From assembly GCF_042666505.1 (NCBI RefSeq), contig NZ_JBHTDN010000001.1, forward strand, positions 806,001 to 870,000: 64,000 bases of DNA, read 5' to 3'. The position numbers and the translations under genes are program-made. This document shows positions 17,704 to 25,814 of this stretch, in pieces. Source of the stretch: Parapedobacter sp042666505 (GTDB taxonomy: Bacteria > Bacteroidota > Bacteroidia > Sphingobacteriales > Sphingobacteriaceae). Position 1 is the first letter of the stretch. Each line of letters opens with the position of its first letter. Under the pieces are notes generated by a model. The model did no database searches and was not told the DNA's origin. It saw nothing but the letters and a program-made list of their open reading frames with translations.

Positions 17704-18279
17704 TTAACTGCCGACAACAACTTTGGCATGGCGCAATACCTTACCATGTAAGAAGTACCCTTTTTCAATCTCATCAATTACTTTTCCTTTGAGATCTTCG
17801 CTGGGGGCAGGTACGTTGGTAATGGCCTCTTGTAATTCGGCGTCGAAAGGCTTGCCTATAGATTCCATTTCCTTGAGGCCTTGTTGGGTTAATATATTTT
17901 TAAGCTTTTGTCCTACCAAGGATACACCCTCCTTCAAGGGTTCCAGTTCAGTAGCGGTCTCGAACGCCTTTATCGCCCGGTCGAAATCGTCGATTACCGG
18001 CAGCAGATTCGCAATAATTTCTTTTCCGGCTGTTTGCATGAGTTCAATACGTTCTTTCGACACCCGGCGTTTATAATTGTCGAACTCCGCATACAAACGA
18101 AGGTATTTGTCATTAGCCGCAGCCAGCTCCGCCGCCTGTTGTTCTGCAATTGATGTTTCCGTCCCGCTCTCGGTTTCGACTTGAGTTGCTTCTGCCGATT
18201 TCGTTTCCGGTGCGGTAGATTGATTTTCTGCCATTATATTGTCGTTGTCCTGATCTTTTCTTTTCTTGTTTTTTGTCAT
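17704..18279 (-). CDS. grpE: nucleotide exchange factor GrpE
   Basis: Exchanges ADP for ATP on DnaK. 191 residues from the ATG at 18279 (MTKNKKRK); a TTG seven codons upstream is unlikely. The N-terminal 60 residues are charged and disordered, then a long helix (AAANDKYLRLYAEFDNYKRR) and the C-terminal beta domain with IGKPFDAELQEAITNVP and EKGYFLHGKVLRHAKVVV, the family signature. It is the first gene of a grpE-dnaJ operon. Confidence 0.95.
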   Translation of the reverse strand: MTKNKKRKDQDNDNIMAENQSTAPETKSAEATQVETESGTETSIAEQQAAELAAANDKYLRLYAEFDNYKRRVSKERIELMQTAGKEIIANLLPVIDDFDRAIKAFETATELEPLKEGVSLVGQKLKNILTQQGLKEMESIGKPFDAELQEAITNVPAPSEDLKGKVIDEIEKGYFLHGKVLRHAKVVVGS

Positions 18280-18411
18280 AAGTTTCCGTAGCCTTATCAA
18301 CGTTTTACATTTGCAATTTCGTTGCCATTAGTAAAATGCCGCCACCCTGTCAGCTTTTTGGGGGCCTACACTTACAAATTGGCGTATTAATTGGCAGACT
18401 CGGCAAGATTG

Positions 18412-19092
18412 TTAAATTGAAACGTCATCCTGTAAGGCGCCATTGATGGTTTTGATAATACGTGACGGCATATTACGGATGATCTGGTAGTCATGTGTTG
18501 CCATAAGAATAGCTGTACCCGACCGACTGATTTCTTTTAACAGCAGCACGATTTCCTCAGAAGTTTCGGGATCGAGATTTCCTGTGGGCTCATCGGCCAA
18601 GATAACTTCCGGGTTATTCAGCAGCGCGCGGGCAATGACTACCCGCTGTTGTTCGCCCCCAGATAGCTCATGCGGCATTTTCTTTAATTTCGAACGAAGC
18701 CCTACTTTTTCCAGCACGTCAAGCATTCGGTTATTGATCAATGCCTTATCTTTCCATCCGGTCGCCCGCAGTGCAAACTCCAGATTCTTTTCCACGGTTC
18801 GGTCGGTCAGTAAATGGAAGTCCTGAAAGACAATCCCTAATTTCCGCCTCAAATAAGGAACTTCACGTTCGCTCAGCTTTTTTAAGTCGAAGCCAGCCAC
18901 CATTCCTTCGCCGCTAGCAATATGCAGGTCTCCATAAATGATTTTCAACAAGCTGCTTTTTCCGCTTCCGGTTTGGCCGATTAGAAATACAAATTCGCCT
19001 TTGTCGATTTTGAGATTTACGTTTGCTAGCACCAGGTGCTTGGGCTGATAGATGTCAACATTTTTGAGTGTAATTACTGTATCGCCGATCAT
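18412..19092 (-). CDS. ftsE: cell-division ABC transporter ATP-binding protein FtsE
   Basis: 226 residues. Walker A GQTGSGKSS near residue 40, signature LSGGEQQR, Walker B VILADEPTGNLD and the switch His in MATHDY are all intact. With FtsX, FtsE controls cell-wall hydrolases at the septum; the close alignment IVFQDFHLLTDRTVEKNLEFAL fits FtsE rather than a general importer. ftsX is not adjacent here. Its ATG overlaps the stop of the small gene upstream (ATGA). Confidence 0.88.
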   Translation of the reverse strand: MIGDTVITLKNVDIYQPKHLVLANVNLKIDKGEFVFLIGQTGSGKSSLLKIIYGDLHIASGEGMVAGFDLKKLSEREVPYLRRKLGIVFQDFHLLTDRTVEKNLEFALRATGWKDKALINNRMLDVLEKVGLRSKLKKMPHELSGGEQQRVVIARALLNNPEVILADEPTGNLDPETSEEIVLLLKEISRSGTAILMATHDYQIIRNMPSRIIKTINGALQDDVSI

Positions 19093-19301
19093 AAATTCGT
19101 GAGTTCTAATTTTCTAATTTGCCCAAAAGGCATTTCTCTGACAACTTCCATAATTCGTTCCGCGTGCTCACCGAGTCCTAATTTTTCGAGAGACTTATCC
19201 GGACGATCGACCCGAAAGTAAGCCAGTAACGTAAAAGCATCGTCACGTAATTGGACATAGTCCGGTATTTTGGCCACGCCCTTGACCTTCATGACATACA
19301 T
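19089..19301 (-). CDS. conserved small protein upstream of ftsE
   Basis: 70 residues, MYVMKVKGVAKIPDYVQLRDD to the C-terminal EMPFGQIRKLELTNL. No signal or membrane segment; predicted soluble alpha/beta. I recognise it as a protein conserved in the phylum without known function. It overlaps ftsE by the ATGA tetranucleotide, so the two are translationally coupled and may act together. A second ATG three codons in could also be the start. Confidence 0.72.
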   Translation of the reverse strand: MYVMKVKGVAKIPDYVQLRDDAFTLLAYFRVDRPDKSLEKLGLGEHAERIMEVVREMPFGQIRKLELTNL

Positions 19302-19343
19302 CGTGTGGCAAAGTTAGCATTAATTGGGTGAAAGCGAAAGGCT

Positions 19344-20360
19344 TCATTGGTGTCTGGCTAAAAAATCAAGCGTATTCACGCCGTCGGCATAATCGTCCAA
19401 TGCAGGTTCCTGGCTTTGGCCGGGCATGACTACAGGGGTCGTAATGGTCAACCGCTCCCTGCTTACTACGCATTGCAGCTGGGAGGCGAGTGCATTCAAA
19501 CGGCCTGTCAAATCGTCCAGGTGACTGTACTCTTCGAGAAATATGACAGCAAGTGGTGATGCTGTACGTTCGTCGGGTTTTACCAGCAAAAAACCGTTGT
19601 CAAAATGCCTGTCGCCATTAACGAGATAGATAGACTTGTTGTAGTCGTAGTTATTGGCGTATTTATGATGATTGACTATGTCGGAATATGGAGCTATTCC
19701 TTCAAAAAATGCTGAAATATCATAGCCAATAGGTACGAACAGTTTGGAAACGCTGCGGCACCCAAGACCGAAATAGTCAAAGATATCGCGGCCAAGTAGT
19801 TGAATATCCAGAGGCGTTTCCTTTCCCGTTAAAACCGCCGCACTGTTTCGGTTTTTTCGGATGATATGTGGTTTTTGTCCGAAATAATAGGAGAAATATC
19901 GTGCGCTATTGTCGTTTCCGGTGGCGATAACCAAATCGAAATTTTTAAGTCGTTCCGTGAACGTGATCTTTTGGGAAAACCGCGGTTCGATTTCTATTAA
20001 TTTGTGTATTATATGCGTTGTCAATATCGGATCATCTGCCGAAGTTTTTACCTGGATGTTGAAACCGGCACAAAGTGCGCATAGAATGTCATGAAAGCCG
20101 ACCAAGGGAATGTTGCCCGCTAAAATCAGTCCGACAGATTTTTCAGTTTCTCGATCGAAGGGGTAGGGGGCTAACCAATTGGTTAATCGGGATTCCGACA
20201 ACGATAGCCCAACCGTCGTGCATGCTTTCGTTATATTCGGCGTCGTAAACCAAGCGTTGTGGTGCTGTGCTTGTCTACGGGCTCGCTGCAGATCCGCGTC
20301 ATCAGACAGCAGGTATTTTCCCAGCGATGCGAATGCGTCAATACGTTGTTTCTTTGTCAA
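19344..20360 (-). CDS. LuxC-family acyl-CoA reductase
   Basis: 338 residues. The aldehyde-dehydrogenase-like fold is suggested by LILAGNIPLVGFHDILCAL (nucleotide region), LVIATGNDNSARYF, and the catalytic Cys candidate in FGLGCRSVSKLFVP. LuxC relatives reduce acyl-CoA to fatty aldehyde. The start is a TTG at 20360 (no ATG is available), giving MTKKQRIDAF, as in homologues. It is divergent from the ferredoxin gene, an arrangement I know from other Bacteroidota, but the physiological role is not established. Confidence 0.85.
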   Translation of the reverse strand: MTKKQRIDAFASLGKYLLSDDADLQRARRQAQHHNAWFTTPNITKACTTVGLSLSESRLTNWLAPYPFDRETEKSVGLILAGNIPLVGFHDILCALCAGFNIQVKTSADDPILTTHIIHKLIEIEPRFSQKITFTERLKNFDLVIATGNDNSARYFSYYFGQKPHIIRKNRNSAAVLTGKETPLDIQLLGRDIFDYFGLGCRSVSKLFVPIGYDISAFFEGIAPYSDIVNHHKYANNYDYNKSIYLVNGDRHFDNGFLLVKPDERTASPLAVIFLEEYSHLDDLTGRLNALASQLQCVVSRERLTITTPVVMPGQSQEPALDDYADGVNTLDFLARHQ

Positions 20361-20415
20361 AATGTCAATCTTAGCGCCTGTGTTTACACAATATTATTGT
20401 ATATTTGCAAATAAA

Positions 20416-20448
20416 TTGCAGCAATCAGCAAAAAGACTACTAACTTTG
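20416..20448 (+). promoter_or_regulatory. promoter of the ferredoxin gene
   Basis: TTG at 20416-20418 and TAACTTTG at 20441-20448 (22-base spacer) resemble the phylum consensus; transcription would start about 65 bases before the ATG at 20519. The spacer is slightly long. Confidence 0.55.
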
Positions 20449-20518
20449 TAGTGAAATTTTGCTTGAATCAGGTAGCAAAAATAGTTTTTTTTATTTTATC
20501 AATATACTGAAGAGTTAG

Positions 20519-20869
20519 ATGGCAATAAAGATAACAGACGAATGCATCAATTGCGGGGCTTGTGAGCCGGAATGCCCCAATAATGCTATTTACGATGCGG
20601 GAGTGAGTTGGCGGTTTTCGGAGGGGACGGAACTCAAGGGAATTATCGATTTTGGCGATGGGACGACGCTTGACGCAGACGAGGAACAAGCTGCGATTTC
20701 GGACGAAGTTTATTATATTGTTTCGGATAAATGTACAGAATGTGTGGGATTTCACGATGAGCCCCAGTGCGCGGCAGTTTGTCCTGTAGACTGTTGCGTG
20801 GATGATGAGGATGTCCGGGAGACGGAAGATGAGTTATTGGCTAAAAAAGCTTGGCTACACGGAGAATAG
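20519..20869 (+). CDS. 2[4Fe-4S] ferredoxin
   Basis: 116 residues, soluble electron carrier. The first cluster motif is CINCGACEPECP near residues 11-22; the second is CTECVGFHDEPQCAAVCP with an eight-residue insertion between the second and third Cys, typical of the YfhL/Alv ferredoxin type. An acidic central insert (about 35-70) and acidic C-terminus are also usual. A strong bidirectional terminator follows. The divergent acyl-CoA reductase is a possible partner, by location only. Confidence 0.93.
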   Translation: MAIKITDECINCGACEPECPNNAIYDAGVSWRFSEGTELKGIIDFGDGTTLDADEEQAAISDEVYYIVSDKCTECVGFHDEPQCAAVCPVDCCVDDEDVRETEDELLAKKAWLHGE

Positions 20870-20886
20870 GCCATTCGTTTGAAAGT

Positions 20887-20927
20887 AATAAAAGGCCTTC
20901 TGTCCAACCGGCAGAAGGCCTTTTATT
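20887..20927. terminator. bidirectional intrinsic terminator
   Basis: AATAAAAGGCCTTCTG and CAGAAGGCCTTTTATT form a long near-perfect stem flanked by A- and T-runs on both sides. It separates the convergent ferredoxin and universal-stress genes and serves both. Confidence 0.9.
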
Positions 20928-20936
20928 TACGATGCG

Positions 20937-21407
20937 TTAACATTTGCTGGGAACAACCAGCACAGGGCAGGATGCTCGTCTTATGACACTTTCTGATACA
21001 CTGCCTGAAATAAAATGATCAAAACCGGTACGCCCGTGTGTGCCCATGATGATGAGATCTGCCGCCCATTCACTGGCAACGGTAAGTATCTCTTGCTTCG
21101 GTGTGCCAATCCGACTAAAGGTAAACACCTCTTTTACATCGTGGAACTCTTTACTGATCTCATCCAGCAGCCTTTTTGAGTTTTCTTCCTGTATTTCGGT
21201 GGTTTCAGGAATAATAATGGGTTGTTGCCCCATCAATGGATCCGCTCCGTAATTTGTCGGGGAAGCGGGTTCGATCACATGGATCAGTGCCACCGAAGAT
21301 TCCATATTTTTAGCCAGCGCATAACCATGCTGTAACGCTTTTTTTGAGCATTCACTGTCATCGGTGGCAATGAGTATGCGGTGGTACTTTGTGGGTTTTG
21401 TTTCCAT
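20937..21407 (-). CDS. universal stress protein (UspA family)
   Basis: 156 residues, one Usp domain. N-terminal ILIATDDSECSKKAL and the C-terminal ATP-binding pattern G-x2-G-x9-G-S (IMGTHGRTGFDHFISGS) followed by VIRRASCPVLVV are intact, so it probably binds ATP. Such proteins act in stress endurance by unclear means. Standalone gene with the shared terminator at its 3' end. Confidence 0.93.
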   Translation of the reverse strand: METKPTKYHRILIATDDSECSKKALQHGYALAKNMESSVALIHVIEPASPTNYGADPLMGQQPIIIPETTEIQEENSKRLLDEISKEFHDVKEVFTFSRIGTPKQEILTVASEWAADLIIMGTHGRTGFDHFISGSVSESVIRRASCPVLVVPSKC

Positions 21408-21500
21408 AACAAATGGGGTTGACGTCTCTAACTAATGTAAGGATAACAACTATTTGCCGGATTTGGTTTTTTGAGCATTGATAAATCCTTATTTTGTCGC

Positions 21501-22148
21501 TTAAGTCAATTCCTGTAAGAGCTTATCAAATTCAGCACGGAGTGCTGCCAATTCGGCCTCTACCTTTGCTAATCGGTTAGCCAGTTCGGTGGGCGATGCC
21601 GTATCCGCGAAATCGGTATTATCATCGTCAGGAAGCTCATCTCCTCCCAGCAGGTGCATGTACCGAGCTTCTTTTTGTCCCGGTCGTTTGGCCAGCTGTC
21701 TGACATAGGGAGGTTCTGCATGCGCCAGGTGGTCCAGTAACGATTGAACTTCCTCCAATGATTCGAATTCATGCATTCTGCCCGAGTTGGTGTTCAACTC
21801 CCCGGGAGTCTGGGGACCCCGTAGCAGCAGTAAACAAATAATCGTCACCTCTGCCGGTATCACGGGATATACGACCGCAAAATTGTGTTTATATTTGGTC
21901 ACCCGGCTTGCACCGCCCGTCACAGTCGATACCAATCCCTTTTTCCGCAGCGTGTCCAGCGTAGTGATCACCGTATTCTCGTCGTAGTTTACCACAGGTT
22001 TCCGGGATGTTTTTTGGTTGCATGCCGCAACCAGTGCGTTTAGCGTAAGGGGATAATATTCGGGCGTCGCCCTCGCTTTTTCCATCAGCGCACCTAAAAT
22101 ACGCTGCTCTTCGGCAGATAATATAGGGAGTGGTGGTGGTGTTTCCAT
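21501..22148 (-). CDS. YceH family protein (UPF0502, DUF480)
   Basis: 215 residues. Starts with LSAEEQRILGALMEKARATPEYYPLTLNAL in two blocks (about 9-40), the DUF480 winged-helix signature, followed by a second winged helix (PQTPGELNTNSGRM, LAKRPGQKEARYMHLL) and a C-terminal coiled coil (LAKVEAELAALRAEFDKL). Probably a DNA-binding or regulatory protein; function unknown. It is divergent from the deacetylase-like gene with a short 94-base gap. Confidence 0.9.
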   Translation of the reverse strand: METPPPLPILSAEEQRILGALMEKARATPEYYPLTLNALVAACNQKTSRKPVVNYDENTVITTLDTLRKKGLVSTVTGGASRVTKYKHNFAVVYPVIPAEVTIICLLLLRGPQTPGELNTNSGRMHEFESLEEVQSLLDHLAHAEPPYVRQLAKRPGQKEARYMHLLGGDELPDDDNTDFADTASPTELANRLAKVEAELAALRAEFDKLLQELT

Positions 22149-22242
22149 GATTTTGGGTTTATGTGTTATTTGTCAGTTGCCAAAAATGATATTTTTATCA
22201 GAAATAAGCAAGCTGGTCTTTGTTGTTTGCTATCTTCGCCTC

Positions 22243-23145
22243 GTGTTGAAAATCGCTTACCATCCGAGCTATTCGCATCCATTGCCTGAAGGGCATCGCT
22301 TTCCAATGGAGAAATATGAACTGATTCCGGCTCAGTTGCTTTACGAGGGTACAGCGCAGGCTCACAATTTTTTTGAGCCCGGGAAGGCTGATTCTGAAAT
22401 TGTTACACTTGCTCACGATGCCGATTATTGTCGCCAATTACTTAATCTGACCCTTCCGTCGGCGATGGTCAGACGCATTGGTTTCCCCCTATCAGCCGCA
22501 TTGGTTGCCCGTGAACTTCACATTGTTCAGGGCACTCTGGAAGGATCTATGTTCGCGAACCGATATGGAATTGCTTTTAACGTAGCGGGTGGAACACATC
22601 ATGCAGGAAGCGATTGGGGGGAGGGATTCTGTCTGCTTAACGACCAGGCAATCGCCGCTGCATACTTGGTCAGGCACCAAGGTTACCGACGAGTGTTGAT
22701 CATTGATTTGGATGTACATCAAGGAAATGGAACCGCGCAGATTTTTGCCAACGATAGCCGTGTATTTACCTTCTCTATGCACAGCGAACACAATTTTCCG
22801 TTCCGAAAGGAGCGTTCCGATGTCGATATCGGATTACCTGATGGGACAGGTGACGAGGTATATCTTGCTCGGTTGGACCAACAGTTGCAGGCCATTTTTA
22901 GGCATTTACGGCCGGATTTTGTGTTTTATCAAGCCGGAGTGGACGTGCTAGCCACGGACAAGTTGGGGAAACTGGTATTGACTCGCGCGGGCTGCGGCCG
23001 ACGGGATGAACTGGTGTTTGAATATTGCCAAGCGTATAAAGCACCCGTTCAGGTGAGCATGGGCGGAGGGTATTCTCCTCACATCCGTGATATCGTGGAT
23101 GCACACTGCCAGACGTTCAGGATCGCTGCGCGCATGTATGATTGA
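22243..23145 (+). CDS. histone-deacetylase-family amidohydrolase
   Basis: Zinc-dependent deacetylase fold (AcuC/HDAC/APAH superfamily), 300 residues. The catalytic pair is in GGTHHAGSDWGEGFC (about residues 115-130), zinc ligands in LIDLDVHQGNGTA and in AGVDVLATDKLG, and GGGYSPH supplies the transition-state Tyr. Substrates may be acetyl-lysine proteins, acetoin-linked AcsA or acetylpolyamines. The start is taken at GTG 22243 (or TTG 22246), just before LKIAYHPSYSHP where homologues begin. The in-frame ATG at 22147 overlaps yceH and adds unlike residues. TATCTTCG at 22231-22238 is a -7-like element unusually close to the start. Confidence 0.9.
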   Translation: MLKIAYHPSYSHPLPEGHRFPMEKYELIPAQLLYEGTAQAHNFFEPGKADSEIVTLAHDADYCRQLLNLTLPSAMVRRIGFPLSAALVARELHIVQGTLEGSMFANRYGIAFNVAGGTHHAGSDWGEGFCLLNDQAIAAAYLVRHQGYRRVLIIDLDVHQGNGTAQIFANDSRVFTFSMHSEHNFPFRKERSDVDIGLPDGTGDEVYLARLDQQLQAIFRHLRPDFVFYQAGVDVLATDKLGKLVLTRAGCGRRDELVFEYCQAYKAPVQVSMGGGYSPHIRDIVDAHCQTFRIAARMYD

Positions 23146-23169
23146 AACGTTAATAACCAAATAATAATC

Positions 23170-24225
23170 ATGTTTTACTATACTGATGCCGTAATCGAGC
23201 AACTTGCCATCCACCGGGTGGGCAATAAATTGCAGAATGAATTTTACGTATTAAGTGAAAAGCCGGTAAATTTAGCAGATGGCGTGCTTAGTGAGTTGTT
23301 GATGCATTATTTTCTAAGTCCATTTACGAAACTGAACGAAGTTTACCGGTTGTCGCACGCCAGCAATACGCTTTCGTTGAATGAAATTTTTCATTTTTCA
23401 AGCGCCTTTTTCGCCGGGGAACTGGGATTTCTGGAGTTAAGTCAGGAAATATCCAAGCACCTGTTTGAGGTGTCCAATCACCCAAACATCAAAGGTGGGG
23501 AACTTTATGTCGTCCACTTGAGGGATGTGCAGTTAGAAGGAGAGACGCATGAGGCTATCGGAATATTCAAATCCGAAAATAAGGAGGCGTATCTTAAAAT
23601 TTCGCCGGCTCAAGGTGCGTTCGACCTAGGTTACGAGCAGGAAGCCATCAACATCAATAAATTGGATAAGGGATGCCTTATCGTCAATACGGAGACAGAA
23701 GAGGGTTATAAAGTATTGGTTATAGACCAAACGAACCGACAACAAGAAGCGGTGTACTGGAAGGATGATTTTCTGGGCGTACGGGTTCGCAATGATGCCT
23801 TTAACCAGACCGGGAATTTCCTAAAAGTATATAAGAAATTTGTAAACGAAGAGCTGGACGGAGCCTTTGAGCTGGAACGCGCCGATAAAATTGATCTTTT
23901 GAATCGCTCGATGGACTATTTCAAGAGTAAGGAAACGTTCAAGCAGGAAGAGTTTGCGGAAGAGGTACTCGGCAATCCGCAAGCGGCGGGGCTTTTCAAT
24001 ACCTATCGACAGCAATTTGAAGAAGAATTTGAGTCTCCTTTTGGCGACCAGTTTGCTATCTCAAGCCAAGCTGTAAAAAAGGCCAACGCGACCTATAAGA
24101 GCGTACTGAAACTAGATAAAAATTTCCACATCTACGTGCATGGAAAACGGGAGCTGATTGAAAAGGGTTACGACGAGGAAAAGGGAATGAACTACTACAT
24201 ATTATATTTTACAGAAGAGCACTGA
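23170..24225 (+). CDS. nucleoid-associated protein, YejK/NdpA family
   Basis: 351 residues. The protein belongs to the family that binds double-stranded DNA and co-purifies with the nucleoid (E. coli YejK). Seen here: ELYVVHLRDVQLEGETHEAIGIFKSE in two parts (about 115-140), the conserved NAFNQ-like VRNDAFNQTGNFLKVYKKF (about 205-225) and a C-terminal ILYFTEEH. It lies 24 bases downstream of the deacetylase-like gene on the same strand, probably one transcript, and 85 bases before cmoA. Confidence 0.87.
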   Translation: MFYYTDAVIEQLAIHRVGNKLQNEFYVLSEKPVNLADGVLSELLMHYFLSPFTKLNEVYRLSHASNTLSLNEIFHFSSAFFAGELGFLELSQEISKHLFEVSNHPNIKGGELYVVHLRDVQLEGETHEAIGIFKSENKEAYLKISPAQGAFDLGYEQEAININKLDKGCLIVNTETEEGYKVLVIDQTNRQQEAVYWKDDFLGVRVRNDAFNQTGNFLKVYKKFVNEELDGAFELERADKIDLLNRSMDYFKSKETFKQEEFAEEVLGNPQAAGLFNTYRQQFEEEFESPFGDQFAISSQAVKKANATYKSVLKLDKNFHIYVHGKRELIEKGYDEEKGMNYYILYFTEEH

Positions 24226-24310
24226 AACGGGAATTTATTTCCAGATTGTTTCCAGATTTTGCCGGTACTTTGGCCATCCTTCAATCAAGGCAATTGACCT
24301 GGAAAACTTT

Positions 24311-25045
24311 ATGGGCAGGAATAAAGACAAGGTATTCAGTGAGGTGATTAAAAAGCCTTCGGATTTTAAATTTGGTGCAACCGTAGCCAATGCTTTCGAT
24401 GACATGGTGGAACGTTCTGTTCCATTTTACTCCGAAATCCAGCGGATGATCATCGAACAAGCGGCCGAATTTGCGGTACCAGGTACCAACGTATATGATT
24501 TAGGTTGTTCGACCGGAACGACCCTGCTTAATCTGGACTCCTACGTGGATCAACAAGTCCGTTTTGTGGGGATCGATGATTCGAAGGATATGCTTGAGAA
24601 ATGTGCTGCTAAACTTCAGGAAGCCAAGCTTTCCAGATCGTATGAGTTACGGAACGTCGATTTACATGATCACTTTGAGATTGAAAACGCATCGGTGGTT
24701 ATTTTGTGCTTAACGATGCAATTTGTAAGACCGATATACCGCGAGAAGCTTTTAAAAAAAATATATAATGGCCTCACACCAGGAGGTGTTCTCATTATCT
24801 CGGAAAAAATATTGGCAGAGGACAGTTTATTCAACCGCAATTTTATTACGTATTACTACGACTACAAGCGACGGAACCATTACAGCGATCTAGAGATTTC
24901 TCAAAAGCGGGAAGCCCTTGAGAATGTATTGATTCCTTATAAGCTGAGTGAAAACCTCAAGATGTTAATGGAAGCAGGTTTCAGCCATACGGAAGTATTT
25001 TTTAAGTGGTATAATTTTTCGGGATTTACAGCGGTTAAATACTGA
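24311..25045 (+). CDS. cmoA: carboxy-S-adenosyl-L-methionine synthase
   Basis: Makes Cx-SAM from SAM and prephenate; CmoB normally uses it to form cmo5U34 in tRNA. 244 residues. SAM motif NVYDLGCSTGTTLLNL, substrate-side residues in NAFDDMVERSVPFYSEIQ, and the C-terminal YYDYKRRNHYSDLEISQKR with the conserved Arg that contacts the carboxylate closely match E. coli CmoA. No cmoB is adjacent; instead a membrane ICMT-like methyltransferase gene begins 3 bases downstream. Confidence 0.93.
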   Translation: MGRNKDKVFSEVIKKPSDFKFGATVANAFDDMVERSVPFYSEIQRMIIEQAAEFAVPGTNVYDLGCSTGTTLLNLDSYVDQQVRFVGIDDSKDMLEKCAAKLQEAKLSRSYELRNVDLHDHFEIENASVVILCLTMQFVRPIYREKLLKKIYNGLTPGGVLIISEKILAEDSLFNRNFITYYYDYKRRNHYSDLEISQKREALENVLIPYKLSENLKMLMEAGFSHTEVFFKWYNFSGFTAVKY

Positions 25046-25048
25046 CGT

Positions 25049-25771
25049 ATGATACGGATTGGCAATTTCTTCTTCAGGTACCGAAATTACCTGTTTATCT
25101 TTCTTTACCTCGCCTTATTTATCCCGTCTCCGCCTATTTTCAGCGAGCATACTATCGGCCCGAAATATTATCTATATCCACTGATCATCGGTCTTTGCAT
25201 TACATTTGCGGGCCAGCTTATCCGTGGCGCTACGATATCGTTGGCCTACATCGTAAGAGGAGGGAAGGATAAAAAGGTATACGCCGAGCAATTGGTTACC
25301 CATGGCATTTTCGCCCATTGCCGTAATCCATTGTACGTAGGTAATATTTTGATGTTGGCCGGTGTAGGCATCCTTGTCAATTCACTGCTTTATTTGCTGG
25401 TTTTCATTCCGCTGTTTTTGTTTATTTATCAAGCCATTGTTTTGGCGGAGGAGAATTTCCTGCGGCAGAAATTTGGCAATCAATTCGACGCCTATGCACA
25501 ACGTGTGCATCGTTGGTTGATCAATCCTTCAGGTTTACGAACGACGTTGTCGGAAATGCGTTTTTTTTGGAAAAGATGGTTAATCAAGGAATACAATACC
25601 CAGGTGGTGTGGTTATCCGGAATTGCGTTGATCCTCTTCTTTAAATACTCAAATTGGCAATGGAGTTCCGAGGTACGTAATAAGTGGTTTTTGGTAGTGT
25701 TACTGGCGTTAGCCATTTATTACGTTACCATCCGATATCTTAAAAAATCCGGAAGGTGGTCTGCTGCGTAG
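25049..25771 (+). CDS. ICMT/PEMT-like integral-membrane methyltransferase
   Basis: 240 residues with about six membrane segments (first near 12-28). The cofactor-binding region of isoprenylcysteine/phospholipid methyltransferases is visible: THGIFAHCRNPLYVGNILML (about 85-104) and EENFLRQKFGNQFDAYAQRV (about 132-151). Bacterial members methylate small lipids or unknown substrates. It is translationally close to cmoA (3-base gap), so the two probably work together. The specific substrate is unknown. Confidence 0.85.
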   Translation: MIRIGNFFFRYRNYLFIFLYLALFIPSPPIFSEHTIGPKYYLYPLIIGLCITFAGQLIRGATISLAYIVRGGKDKKVYAEQLVTHGIFAHCRNPLYVGNILMLAGVGILVNSLLYLLVFIPLFLFIYQAIVLAEENFLRQKFGNQFDAYAQRVHRWLINPSGLRTTLSEMRFFWKRWLIKEYNTQVVWLSGIALILFFKYSNWQWSSEVRNKWFLVVLLALAIYYVTIRYLKKSGRWSAA

Positions 25772-25814
25772 TTCCTGCATCGCCGATGGGCAATAAGGCT
25801 AATGGGCAACAAGA

